Assembly (NCBI GenBank): GCA_030562195.1
Contig: JAUJPP010000012.1
Span: 16,678,001 to 16,742,000, forward strand
Source: Nipponacmea schrenckii
Lineage: Eukaryota; Mollusca; Gastropoda; Lottiidae
Direction: 5' to 3'
DNA length: 64,000 bases
Part shown: positions 52,745 to 64,000 of the stretch, in pieces
Layout: each line of letters begins with the position of its first letter
Numbering within the stretch: the stretch's first letter is position 1
Made by a program: the position numbers and the translations under genes
The notes under the pieces: model-generated
The model's input: the letters and a program-made list of their open reading frames with translations, nothing else
Told to the model about the DNA's origin: nothing
Database searches by the model: none

Positions 52745-53110
52745 TTATTTTAATAATCTTATGATAAATGCTCTTTCAACTTTTTCTCTAAAAATTGGAT
52801 TTGGAATAGATTCTAATTCTCTAATCATTTGTTTGTCTGCTTCGTGTCGAAATTGTAAGTCTTCATTTCTGTATAGTTTATCGTGTTTAAGTGCAGCAGC
52901 ATCAACTCTATTAACTGGTCCTTCACCTGGTTTTGGATCATCATTTTCATCCAGTCGTAAATCTAACCTAGTTCCCGGTCCAGTGTAATTATGACCTGGA
53001 AGATGTTTCTCACCTTTATATTTAGCCCAAAGAAAATCGGGAAGTCTAGTTAGAGATTTTTGAATGTCTCCTGATCCACAATAAGTTGTAGGGGAATGAA
53101 TGATTGAATT
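52745..53110 (-). pseudogene. Phospholipase A2-like virion domain of Polinton-2
   Basis: Minus strand, just before the integrase. It contains a parvovirus-VP1-like PLA2 signature: LPGHNYTGPGTRLD (calcium loop Y-x-GPG) and AAALKHDKLY (catalytic His-Asp), then an acidic helical part (HEADKQMIRELESI) and REKVERAFIIRLL. In related Polintons this domain helps a virion cross membranes, and I recall it next to or fused with the integrase. Here a stop separates it from the integrase ATG by only a few bases, so an ancestral fusion is possible. The start is not defined. Confidence 0.7.
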
Positions 53111-53258
53111 GAAGACATATTTTGGTTATTTAAAAGGGTGGGCGGATGGGCAAATAGTAGTATTATAGCTTACCGGTAGCTCGGAGCGAAGCGGAGGGTT
53201 GCCGGATATCTGTAAGCTCTAATACTACTTAAAGGACAACCCTCTGGCACCTTTGGTT

Positions 53259-53412
53259 TGTGGTGAATGGCTCAGTGGTTAGCGAGTTGGACTGTTGCTG
53301 CTAGCCGACTAGGTGCCGTGGGTTCGAATCCCAATCGGCGCGAGGAAATAAAAATTTGGTCTGATTCCTAGGCCCGTGCTTTCCCGGAACTACGAGATAG
53401 TAACCCCCTATC
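53259..53412 (+). mobile_element. tRNA-derived SINE, copy 3 (full length)
   Basis: tRNA-like head with A box TGGCTCAGTGGT (53268-53279) and B box GGTTCGAATCC (53321-53331), the two internal RNA polymerase III promoter elements, 41 bases apart. It is followed by a roughly 75-base body (GATTCCTAGGCCCGTGCTTT...ACGAGATAGTA) and a C-rich end. Two other copies in this window are at 10866 and 15590. Confidence 0.85.
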
Positions 53413-53439
53413 TAATACTACTCCTTTACGCGGTGGATA

Positions 53440-56400
53440 GCTAAATACTGGATCTACATGGCACAGTACACCAGAAAGCTATATCTTTATTGGTTCCAGA
53501 GTGACAGCACCCCAAAGTTTAGTAAATTTTGCCAAAACCGTCACTGTTGACGAACCAAAGGGGTCAGAGAGTTGTCCTTTTCGCGGTGAATAGCTGAATA
53601 ATGGATCTACATGGCACAGTAAACCAAAATGCTATATCTGTATTGGTTGCAGAGTGACAGCACAACTTTTGGGACTATTTCGACCCAGTTATTTTTGCCT
53701 CTAGTTTTTCGCCAAAATGCAGGAAACAAGTTTGATTCGAATTTCTGGTATCCCTCAGCCCCCTGAAATTGATTTTAGCCAAAAAAGACAACAAAATATT
53801 TTTGTCGAAAATTCAAAATTTTCCTTATCAAATCGATCAAAAAATTGCCGTTTTTTTAGTTTTTTTTTTTGCTTTTTCAGGCCTTTGCGAAAACCGTCAC
53901 TGTGGACAAACCAAACGTGCTAGAGAATTGCCCTTTACGCATTCGAATTTCTGATATCCTTCGCACAAATCAATTTTATCCACAAAAAAGAAAAAAATAT
54001 TTTGTCACAAAATTCAAAATTTTCCTTATCAAATCGACCCAAAAATTTCCGTTTTATGAGTGTTTTTAGCTTTTTCATGCCTTGGCATAAAACGGCACTG
54101 TGGACAAACCAAAGATGCCATAAAGTTGTCATTTACACGGTAGATAGCTGAATAATGGAACTTTATGGCACAGTAAACCAGATACTGTATCTTTAATGGT
54201 TCCAGAGTGACAGCACCCCAAAATTTGGTAATATTTCAACTTTTTGGACTATTTCGACCCAGTTTTTTGCCTCTAGTTTTTCGCCAAAATGCAAGAAACA
54301 AGTTTGATTCGAATTTCTGGTATCCCTCGGCCCCAACAAATCGGTTTTAGCCAAAAAAGACACAAAAAAATCTTGGTCCAAAATTCAAATTTTTCCTAAT
54401 CAATAAATTGCCGTTTTTTGAAGTTTTTTGGCTTTTTCAGGCCTATGCAAAAACCGTTACTGTGGACAAACCAAATGTGCCAGAGAGTTGCCCTTACACG
54501 GTGGATAGCTGAATAATGGATCTACATGGCACAGTACACCAGAATGCTATATCTTTATTGGTTCCAGAGTGACAGCACCCAAAATTTTGGTACAGTAAAA
54601 CAGAATGCTGTATCTTTATTAGTTTCAGTGACAGCACCCCAAAGTTTGGTAAATTTTCAACCTTTTGGACTATTTCGACCCAGTTTTTTGCCTCTAGTTT
54701 TTCGCAAAAATACAGAAAACAAGTTTGGCTCGAATTTCTGGCATCCATCGGCCCCCACAAATCGATTTTAGCCAAAAAAGACAACCAAAAAATTTTGGTC
54801 AGAAATTCAAAATTTTCCTTATCAAATCGTCCAAAAAATTTCCGTTTTTTGGAGTGTTTTTCAAGCCTTTGCGAAAACCATCACTGTGGACAAACCAAAG
54901 ATGCCAGAATGCCATATCTTTATTGGTTCCAGTGTGACAGCACCTCAAAGATTGATAAATTTTCAACTTTTTGGACTATTTCGACCCAGATTTTTGCTTC
55001 TAGTTTTTCGCCAAACTGCAGGAAAAAAGTTTGATTCGATTTTCTGGTATCCCTCGGCCCCCACAAATCGATTTTATCCAAAAAAGACAACAAAAACTTT
55101 TGGTCCGAAATTCAAAATTTTCTTTATTAAATCGATTAAAAAATTTGCCGTTTTTTTAACTGTTTTTGGATTTTTCAGGCTTTTTCGAAAACCGTCACTG
55201 TGGACAAACCAAAGGTTTCAGAGAGTTGTCCTTTACGCAGTGGATAGCTGAATAATGGATCTACATGGCACATTAAAACAGAATGCTGTATCTTTATTAG
55301 CTTCAAAGTGACAGCACCCCAAAATTTGGTAAATTTTCAAATTTTTGGACTATTTCGACCCAGTTTTTTGCTTCTAGTTTTTCGCCAAAATTCAGGAAAC
55401 AAGTTTGATTCGAATTTCTGGTATATCTTGGTCCCCACAAATCGATTTTAGCCAAAAAAGACAACAAAAAATTTTGGTCCTAAATTCAAAATTTTCCTTA
55501 TCAAATCGATCAAAAAATATTGGTCAAAAATTCAAAACTTTCCTTATCAAATCGATCAAAAAATTGCCGTTTTTTGGAGTGTTTTTTCGCTTTTTCAGGC
55601 CTTTGCGAAAACCGTCACTGTAGACAAACCAAAGATGCAAGAGAGTTGTCATTTACCCGGTGGATAGCTGAATAATGAATCGGCATGGCACAGTAAACCA
55701 GAATGCTATATCTTTATTAGCTTCAAAGTGACAGCACCCCAAAATTTGGTAAATTTTCAAATTTTTGGACTATTTCGACCTAGTTTTTTGCTTCTAGTTT
55801 TTCGCCAAAATTCAGGAAACAAGTTTGATTCGAATTTCTGGTATATCTTGGTCCCCACAAATCGATTTTAGCCAAAAAAGACAACAAAAAATTTTGGTCC
55901 TAAATTCAAAATTTTCCTTATCAAATCGATCAAAAAATATTGGTCAAAAATTCAAAACTTTCCTTATCAAATCGATCAAAAAATTGTCGTTTTTTGGAGT
56001 GTTTTTTCGCTTTTTCAGGCCTTTGCGAAAACCGTCACTGTAGACAAACCAAAGATGCAAGAGAGTTGTCATTTACCCGGTGGATAGCTGAATAATGAAT
56101 CGGCATGGCACAGTAAACCAGAATGCTATATCTTTATTAGCTTCAAAGTGACAGCACCCCAAAATTTGGTAAATTTTCAAATTTTTTGACTATTTCGACC
56201 CAGTTTTTTGCTTCTAGTTTTTCGCCAAAATTCAGGAAACAAGTTTGATTCGAATTTCTGGTATATCTTGGTCCCCACAAATCGATTTTAGCCAAAAAAG
56301 ACAACAACAAATTTTAGTCCAAAATTAAAAATTTTCCTTATCAAATCGATCAAAAAATTGCCGTTTTTTATACACAGTGGATAGCTGAATAATGGATCTA

Positions 56401-58525
56401 CATGGCACAGTATAACAGAATGCTGTATCTTTATTAGTATCAGAGCACCCCAAAGTTAGGTAAATTTTCAACCTTTTGGACTTTTTTGACCCAGTTTTTT
56501 TGTCTCTAGTTTTTCGCCAAAATACAGAAAACAAGTTTGATTCGAATTTCTGGTATATCTTGGCCCCCACAAATCGATTTTAGCCAAAAAGACAACAAAA
56601 AATTTGGTCAAAAATTCAAAATTTTCCTTTTCAAATCGATTAAAAAATTGCCGTTTTTTTGAGTGTTTTTGGCTTTTTCAGGCCTTTGGGAAAACCGTCA
56701 CTGTGGACAAACCAAAGTTTCCAGATAGTTGTCCTATACACGGTGGGTAGCTGAATAATAGAACTACATGGCACAGTAAACCAGAATGCTGTATCTTTAT
56801 TAGTTTCAAAGTGACAGCACCCCAAAGGCTTGGTAAATTTCCAACCTCTTGGACTATTTCGACTCAGTTTTTTGTCAGTGTGGACAAACCAAAAGTGCCA
56901 GAGAGTTGTCATTTACAGGGTGGATAGCTGAGTAATGGATGTACATGGCACAGTAAACCAAAATGCTGTATCTTTATTAGTTCCAAAGTGACAGCACCCC
57001 AAAGGCATCCATCGGCCCCCACAAATCGATTTTAGCCAAAAAAGACAAAACAAAATTTAGTCATAAAGTCAAAATTTTCCTTATCAAATCGACCAAAAAA
57101 ATGCCATTTTTTTTTTTATTGTTTTTGGCTTTTTCAGGCCTTTGCAAAAACCGTCACTGTGGACAAACCAAAGATGCCAGAGAGCTGTCCTTTACACGGT
57201 TGATAGCTAAATAATGGATTTACATTTCACAGTAAACCAGATGCTATATCTTTATTGGTTCCAGAGTGACAGCACCTCAAAGTTTGGTAACCAGAATGCT
57301 GTATCTTTATTAGTTTCAATGTGACAGCACCCCAAAGGTTTGGTAAATTTCCAACCTCTTGGACTATTTCGACTCAGTTTTTTGTCAGTGTGGAAAAACC
57401 AAAAGTGCCAGAGAGTTGTCATTTACAGGGTGGATAGCTGAGTAATGGATGTACATGGCACAGTAAACCAAAATGCTGTATCTTTATTAGTTCCAAAGTG
57501 ACAGCACCCCAAAGGCATCCATCGGCCCTCACAAATCGATTTTAGCCAAAAAAGACAAAACAAAATTTAGTCATAAAGTCAAAATTTTCCTTATCAAATC
57601 GACCAAAAAAATGCCATTTTTTTGGATTGTTTTTGGCTTTTTCAGGCCTTTGCAAAAACCGTCACTGTGGACAAACCAAAGATGCCAGAGAGTTGTCCTT
57701 TACACGGTTGATAGCTAAATAATGGATTTACATTTCACAGTAAACCAGATGCTATATCTTTATTGGTTCCAGAGTGACAGCACCTCAAAGTTTGGTAAAT
57801 TTTCAACTTTTTGGACTATTTCGACCCAGATTTTTGCATCTAGTTTTTCGCCAAAATGCAGGAAACCAGTTTGATTCGAATTTCTTGTATCCCTCGGCCC
57901 CCACAAATCGATTTTAGCCAAAAAAGACAACAAAGAATTTTGGTCCAAAATTCAAAATTTTCCTTATCAAATCGACCAAAAAATTGCCGTTTTTTGGATT
58001 GTTTTTGGCTTTTTCAGGCCTTTGTGAAAACCGTCACTGTTGACAAACCAAAGATGCCAGAGAGCTGTCCTTTACACGGTGGATAGCTGAATAATGGATA
58101 TACATGTCACAGTAAACCAGAATAATATATCTTTATTGGTTTTAGCACCCCATAATTTGGTAAATTTTCAACTTTTTGGACTATTTCGTGATTTTCGACC
58201 CAGTTTTTTGCCTCTAGTTTTTCGCCAAAATTTAGGAAACAAGTTTGATTCGAATTTCTGGTATATCTCGGCCCCCACAAATAGATTTTAGCCAAAAAAG
58301 ACAACAAAACATTTTGGTCCCAAATTCAAAATTTTCCTTATTAAATCGATCAAAAAATTGCTGTTCTTTTAGGTGTTTTTGGCTTTTCAGTCCTTTGCGA
58401 AAACCGTCACTGTGGACAAACGAAAGGTTCCAGAGAGAAGTCCTATACACGGTGGTTAGCTGAATAATGGCACAGTAAAACAGAATGCTGTATCTTTATT
58501 AGTTCAAAAGTGACAGCACCCCAAA
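53440..58525 (+). repeat. Satellite with ~420-bp unit, about 12 copies
   Basis: Units contain, in order, GGTGGATAGCTGAATAATGG, GGCACAGTAAACCAGAATGC, GTGACAGCACCCCAAA, TTTCGACCCAGTTTTTTGC, CAAGTTTGATTCGAATTTC, ATCGATTTTAGCCAAAAAAG and CGAAAACCGTCACTGTGGAC. Some units are shortened or fused. Copies at 55400 and 55820 are nearly identical with a 420-base offset, and a longer 512-base block recurs at 56873 and 57385. Short ORFs on both strands are by-products of the repeat. Confidence 0.95.
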
Positions 58526-59125
58526 GTTTAATAATAATGATAATAATAATGAACTCTTTATTTTACATGGGTCCAGTACACAAGGACATGGTCCTGTCTC
58601 ACATTCAGCCCATTGCTCCATGGGAAAAAAATCGAAAATACATAATATCTCAATATACAATTCGTCTAATATACTAAAAATACATGTACATGCGTATCAA
58701 ATGGACAGATCTATGTTCCGGCGATCAAGTACATGACCACAAAATAAATATACAATACTCCACGTACAATTTGTTTAAAAATACACAAGTACATGTGCAT
58801 GAAATGGACAGATTTTCAACCTTCAATATGTTTATAAAATGGATATAACACATAGCTCCCGCGGCCATGCACACGACCTCAAAAAATCATGTATTGTTTC
58901 AACGTACAATTTGTTTTAAAATACACAATTACATGTGTAAATAATGGACATATTTATTTTTCGGCGATCAAGTACATGACAGCAAAAACCATATATCATT
59001 TCAAAGTACAATTAGTTTTAAAATACACAAGTACATGTGTATAAAATGGACAGATTAATCTTTCTGCGATCAAGTACATGACCACAAAATCCAAGGAATA
59101 GACAAGTACATCTGCATGAGACGAT

Positions 59126-59932
59126 GGTTGGGTTTCAAAAGCCTACCGCCAACCGCTGCCAACCGGCCTACCGGAAGGAAAAAATGGGCCAAAATATATT
59201 CTGTTAAATTTAAGGATCGTAGATTTTCATACAATAAAACGAAACTATTCAATATGACGGAACTTTTGTTGACGTCAAAATTATGTAATCGAATTATTTC
59301 AAAAATGGAACGAAAAAAATAAATATTTTCTTTTCGTGTTCAGCGATGTTTTTCTTCACATTAACTGATATAATCCATGCCAAAAAAGCAATAATCTAAT
59401 TTTTATTCAAATGGGACACACAATTAACCGTAAAAGTACCCTAAAATCTTTTTTAAATGATCACGACAGGAAGGTCGTTTGTTTCAGAGTTACTTCCCTT
59501 AATTTATTTATTTAACGTCGTCGGCATCATGGATGATCAACAAGGCCAAGGGATCTTTCTTCCACCTTTTAGAATTTTTTCAAAGTTAATCCTTGACGTA
59601 GACTATAATAATTCTGCGAATGCTCCTCCTGTTAATCCAACCAAATCAGCAGTATATTTAGTTGATAAAACGCTTCACCAAGACTGGAAGCACACTTCCA
59701 GCACTTGGAAAAAAGAAAGAAATCGCTGAACTTTAATTTTTTTCGTTACATTCTTAAGATAATTTTGATTCCATAATTTTGACGTCAACAAAAATTCCGT
59801 CAAATTAAATAGTTTCGTTTTATTGTATGAAAATCTACGATCCTTACATTTAACAATACCAATTTTGGCGCCTTTTTTTGCTATCGGTAGGCCGGTTGGC
59901 AGCGGTTGGCGGTAGGCTTTTGAAACCCACCC
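59126..59932. mobile_element. Mutator-like non-autonomous element with 10-bp target duplication
   Basis: Ends GGTTGGGTTTCAAAAGCC... and its inverted form (...GGCTTTTGAAACCCACCC), with about 170-180 bases of inverted repeat on each side including GTAGATTTTCATACAATAAA and TTGACGTCAAAATTATG. Flanked by ATGAGACGAT on both sides (59116-59125, 59933-59942). The empty site, ATCAGACGAT, is present once in the other LINE-A copy (44099-44108, complement). Long inverted repeats with a 9-11-bp duplication point to the Mutator superfamily. Confidence 0.8.
59529..59729 (+). CDS. Short ORF inside the Mutator-like element, possibly captured
   Basis: 67 codons from MDDQQGQGIFLPPFRIF to a stop at 59727-59729, placed between the two inverted repeats (the open frame extends upstream to 59457). 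It has a fairly protein-like composition (SAVYLVDKTLHQDWKH) but no family I recognise. It could be a captured gene fragment, as in Pack-MULEs, or the remnant of the element's own protein. Confidence 0.3.
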   Translation: MDDQQGQGIFLPPFRIFSKLILDVDYNNSANAPPVNPTKSAVYLVDKTLHQDWKHTSSTWKKERNR

Positions 59933-60189
59933 ATGAGACGATCAGACATCAAAACATACATATACCCTAAAAAAAAAAAAAAAAAAAAGAATTGCCAAAG
60001 CGTCAGTACATGTGCTGCAAGCGGGCTACCCAACCCTACTCCATTTTATGTTCATATTTTTCTATGGAAGGGGAGGTAGGATTTGTCCATGCTCAAGACC
60101 AGCTTTCAGGATGTTTACTCATCCCCCGACAGTAATAATTTAGATTTTCAAAATGGTTCAATTTAGGCCAAAATAGAATTGTTGGTGGT

Positions 60190-62290
60190 ATGGAAGACAA
60201 TCCCTGCCAAAATTAATCATTCTTAATGCATAATTCGGTGTCAAAGATTAGTACAGTAAAATCAACATTTGTACGCTTAATTTGACATTGGTTCGCTAAA
60301 TTCATAATTTTTTGTTAAAAAAAATTTATCATTCGAATAAAGAATATTACTGAACAAATTAACGATCAAGCCGAACTAATAATGCCCACTTCATAACGCC
60401 GAATGAAGTTTACCGAACAAATGTTGAAAAATATTTCTCGCATTTCATGAGAACGATAACATTATGACGACAAGTGGCGCTGCTCAATTTGAGTTGGGGC
60501 TTCGTACCTATTTGTCTGGCCAATTTTTAAGGCCGGCCCGTGGCTGTGTACAAAGTAAAGAATCTTATTATGAATTCCAATTTTATGATAATAAAGCGAA
60601 TTTTAAAATCAAAGTCTTGGTCCTCTTTATTCATTGGAATGTGAGATTTTGAGATAAATATGGTGCCTATAATGTTTTGAAAAGTGGCCAATTTTTGTAC
60701 AGTCCACAGTGATGGTGGAGGGGGGGGGGCGGCAGATATTTTGATGGAATTGGCAAAATCCCAACAACATGGTTTCTTCAGACCTGTGAATATATAATAG
60801 TATTTTCATGCCAAGCTTAGTTACTGGCCAGTTAGAGATGAGGACTCTTCATGGCCAATTTTTGAAAAATTGCCAAATTTTTAACACTCCACTCTGATGG
60901 TGGTGGAGCATTAAGGTCTGAGGTCACTATTTGGTTCGGATTCTGCCAATTCCATCATCAGCGTGTACTTTTCTAACATTGTTCATTTTTTCAAAAATTG
61001 GCCATGAAGAGTCTTCATCACTGACTGGCCAGTAACAAAGTTTGGCATGAAAATACTATTTCTTTGGAATTTTTGATTTATTCACAGGCATAAATGACTG
61101 GCCTGTCACTGAGTTTTGCATGAACATACCATTATATTGGAATTTTTGGGATATTTACAGGTCTGAAGGTATTTTGTGGTTAGGATTCTGCCAATTCCAT
61201 CAAAAATTATGCCCCACCACCATCACCGTGGACTGAAGAGGCCATGAAGAGTCTTCATCACTGACTGGCCAGTCACTAAGTTTGGCATGAAAATACTATT
61301 TCTTTTTTTGTTTTTTGGGATATTCACAGGTCTGAAGCACCATGAGCTTGGGATTCTGCCAATTCCATCAAAAAATATACCCCACCACCATCAGCGTGGA
61401 CTATTCAAAAATTGTCCATTTTTCAAAAATTGGCCATGGAGATTCTTCATCACTGACTGACCAGTAACAAAGTTTGGCATAAAAATACTATTTCTTTGGA
61501 ATTTTTTATTTATTCTCGGGTATGAAGGTACCATGTGGTTAGGATTCTACCAAATTCCAACAAAAAATATACCCCACCACCATCAGCGTGGACTGTTAAA
61601 AAATTAGCCATTTTTCAGAAAATTGGCCTTGAAGAGTTTTCATCTCTAACTGGCCAGTAACTCTGCTTGGCATGAAAATACTACTATATTGGAATTTTAG
61701 ATATTAGATACGTCTGAAGAAACCACGTTGTTGGGATTTTGCCAATTCCATCAAAATATCTGTCCCCCCACCATCACTGTGGACTGTACAAAAATTGCCA
61801 TTTTTCAAAACATTATAGGCACCATATTTATCAAAAAATCTCTCATTCCACGAATAAAGAGTACCAAGAGTTTGATTAAAAACTTCGCTTTTTATCATAG
61901 AATTGGAATTCATAATAAGATTCTTTACTTTGTACACAGCCACGGGCCGGCCATAAAAATTAGCCAGACAAATAGGGACGAGGCCCTAGCTCAAATTGAG
62001 CAGCGCCACTTGTCGTCATAATGATATAGTTCTCATGAAATGTGAGAAATGTTTTTCAACATTTGTTCGGTAAACTTCATTCGGCGTTATGAAGTGGGCA
62101 TTATTAGTTCGGCTTGATCGTTAATTTGTTCAGTAATATTCTTTATTCGAATGATAAATTTTTAACAACAAATTATTGATTTAGCGAACAAATGTCAAAT
62201 TAAGTGTACAAATGTTGATTTTACTGTACTAATGTTTGGCACCGAATTATTCATTAAGAATGATTAATTTTGGCAGGGATTGTCTTCCAT
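60190..62290. mobile_element. 2.1-kb foldback element with ~620-bp inverted arms
   Basis: Begins ATGGAAGACAATCCCTGCC and ends with its inverted complement. The arms (60190 to about 60810; about 61670 to 62290) match nearly throughout. The flanks are TTGGTGGT (left) and ATGGTGGT (right), an 8-base duplication with one mismatch; the empty site is present once in the other LINE-A copy (43863-43870, complement). An 8-bp duplication suggests hAT-type mobilisation. The middle (60640-61790) is made of imperfect repeats such as GAAGAGTCTTCATCACTGAC and GGATTCTGCCAATTCCATCA. No transposase. Confidence 0.8.
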
Positions 62291-62439
62291 ATGGTGGTGA
62301 TATACCTGTGAGAAAGGGAAAAATAAAATTAATAAATTACTTAAATCATTAAATCACGGAGAAACACAATTGTTAAGATAGCCATCAGCAAGTTGGTGAA
62401 AAGAATACCTGTGTAACAGGAAGTATGCTTATGTTAATG

Positions 62440-64000
62440 AAAGATTATCAAGAATCATCCTTCGAAAAGTCTTAAAATCTGATGCTGATTTAAAATTTTC
62501 GCCTAGACCAACTTTGTTTAATCAAATTGATTTGTGGTTTTTGCACCACAAGTTTTGAATTTATGCTAGAATAAGGCGTCTGTTTATAGTTAAAGAGGCT
62601 TGAAAAGTAGGAAGGAGACAAGTTGTTCAGAATTTTATACATAAATTTATACGAATTAAAATCATGCCTGGTTTTAATGTCAAAAATATTAAGCCTTTTA
62701 AGATTCAGTGACAAATCAGTATTATACTTAGAACCAAGAATTAATTTAAAAGCAATTTTTTGTTGCCTGTGTAAAATATCGGCCGATGCAATGTCGTGTG
62801 AATCCCAAATAGTTGAACAATAATCCAAATATGGTTGAAAGTGACATTTATAAAAAATAGATCTATATTTTTCAGGCATGATCTTTCTTAACTGTCGCAG
62901 TTGAAATAACTTTTATTTAAAATTTAGCGGAGTCCATGAGAGATTTTGATTCACAGTAACACCCAGTAATTTAAAGTTTTCAACTTGTTCAATAAATTGA
63001 TTATTAAGTTCAATTGATAAATCTGATGAATATTTTCTTTTTTGAGCAGTTGTCATAAACATAAATTTGGTTTTATTTTCATTTAAAATCATGACATTAA
63101 AGGGACACCAGTTTAAGATTGCATCAGTATCTTCTTGCAATTTTAATTGTATGTCAGTAGACGATTTACCAGAAGTATAAATCGTAGTTTCATCCGCAAA
63201 AAGATCACAGTTAGAGTTAATATGCAATGGCAAATCATTAAAGATTAAACAACAAGGGACCTAAAATTGATCCTTGTGGTACCCCATACTTTATACTGCG
63301 AGAAGACGAAAGAGTTCCATTGACGTAACAACGCTGAGTACGATTCGACAAGTAACAATTAATGAAGGTTATTAATGCATTCGAAAAAAAATTTTTTCAA
63401 TAATTGTCTCATGGGAAATCAAATCAAATGCTTTTGTAAAATCAAAGAAAATAGAACCAACCATAGGATTATTATTTACTGCATCATAAACGTTTTCAAT
63501 TATGTTAGTCAGAGCTGTTTGACAAGAACTATTAGACCTAAAACCAGATTCGTGCGAATACAATAACTTATAATTTAAGAAATTATTTATATTTTTTGAA
63601 TAATGTCTTTCAAGTGGTTTAGATACACTAGATAATACAGAAATTGGTCTATAATTTTTAGGATCAGATTTAGCGCCGGATTTATACAGTGGTAAAACTT
63701 TCGCTTCTTTGAATTTATCAGGAAATATATTTGCATTAATGCATAGATTATATATATATGTGTCAAAGGACCACTTAACGTAAAAGCTTGGTTGCATTTA
63801 ACGAAGAGAACTGTTTAAAAACTTCATATTTGTTAATGTAGGGAATCGAACCTTCTTCATTAGAATTTAACTTAGAAGTGACAAATTCTTCTATTTTATT
63901 TACGTAATAACTTTTATCAATATTTCTATTAACATGCTTTTGATTAATCAATTTGGATTGGATCAATCCAGATAAGTTTTGAGTTTTTCTGATCTGAAGC
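62440..64000 (-). pseudogene. LINE-A ORF2, RT part, minus-strand copy
   Basis: Read from 63966 leftwards: KIEEFVTSKLNSNEEG, YRPISVLSSVSKPLE, FFDFTKAFDLISHETII, then after a gap VPCGT-region (63300-63240 in another frame), a FADE where the first copy's ancestor would have FADD (LFADETTIYTSGKS), VENFKLLGVTVNQNLSW, and LDYCSTIWDSHDIA to the C-terminus near 62440. Several frame changes; the catalytic second Asp reads Glu. Small deletions relative to the plus copy occur near 63390 and 62925. Confidence 0.85.

Larger units (their letters stand above)
58529..64000 (-). mobile_element. LINE-A, second copy (minus strand), carrying two insertions
   Basis: Reverse-complement copy of LINE-A. From the right: ORF2 RT part (64000 to about 62440), 3' UTR, and the tandem 105-base units (59100-58680), ending with TAATAATAATGATAATAATAATG (an ATT-type tail) at 58529-58551. 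The copy is cut by a foldback element (60190-62290) and a Mutator-like element (59126-59932); outside these it follows the plus-strand copy closely. It runs off the right window edge. Confidence 0.9.

Noticed and set aside
53268..53340. Functional tRNA gene
   Set aside because: A and B boxes are present but the cloverleaf arms are not convincing, and the sequence recurs with the same non-tRNA body; it is a SINE head.

Overview
The window is nuclear DNA of an invertebrate animal. It is AT-rich, has spliceosomal introns, and is packed with eukaryotic transposons of types common in molluscs and other marine invertebrates: CR1/L2-like LINEs, a Penelope-like element with a GIY-YIG domain, BEL/Pao, ISL2EU, Harbinger, Polintons, tRNA-derived SINEs and several satellites. 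The octamer TAGGCCTA recurs in the non-coding DNA. I found no convincing host gene; almost every coding stretch belongs to a mobile or virus-like element and most are broken, so the species cannot be named from this window.

Layout. 1-826: LINE 3' end. 829-22921: a decayed Polinton (adintovirus-like, fairly GC-rich), split by a LINE (about 1925-4463) and by a 12-kb Harbinger transposon (7708-19728, flanked by CAG). Left to right its genes are PolB C-terminus, a small Cys/His protein, a two-zinc-knuckle protein, a BIR (IAP-like) protein, packaging ATPase, a small basic/hydrophobic protein, a conserved protein cut in two by the Harbinger element, integrase, a membrane protein, penton-like protein, core-like protein and the start of the major capsid protein. 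At least six of these genes have their own TATA box 31-46 bases before the ATG. The Harbinger element carries a Myb/SANT gene, a transposase remnant, two SINE copies, a roughly 61-bp satellite, a 161-bp satellite and a Penelope fragment with an inverted head.

22922-36000: repeats, a LINE remnant, nested terminal-inverted-repeat elements with a THAP-like gene, then interleaved ISL2EU elements (THAP, DDE transposase, SWIM/YqaJ nuclease) on both strands. 36094-39815: BEL/Pao pol, cut by a nearly full-length LINE ('LINE-A', about 39830-44710). THAP exons at 46022-46225 and 35815-35970 appear to be the same minus-strand gene, with BEL and LINE-A lodged in its intron.

46400-53110: a second, AT-rich Polinton of a different lineage (penton-like protein, PolB, membrane protein, coiled-coil protein, adenain-like protease, integrase, phospholipase A2-like domain), interrupted by a second Penelope copy. 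53259-53412: SINE. 53440-58525: a roughly 420-bp satellite. 58529-64000: a minus-strand LINE-A copy containing two clean DNA-transposon insertions, a Mutator-like element and a 2.1-kb foldback. The plus-strand LINE-A copy supplies the empty site for both.
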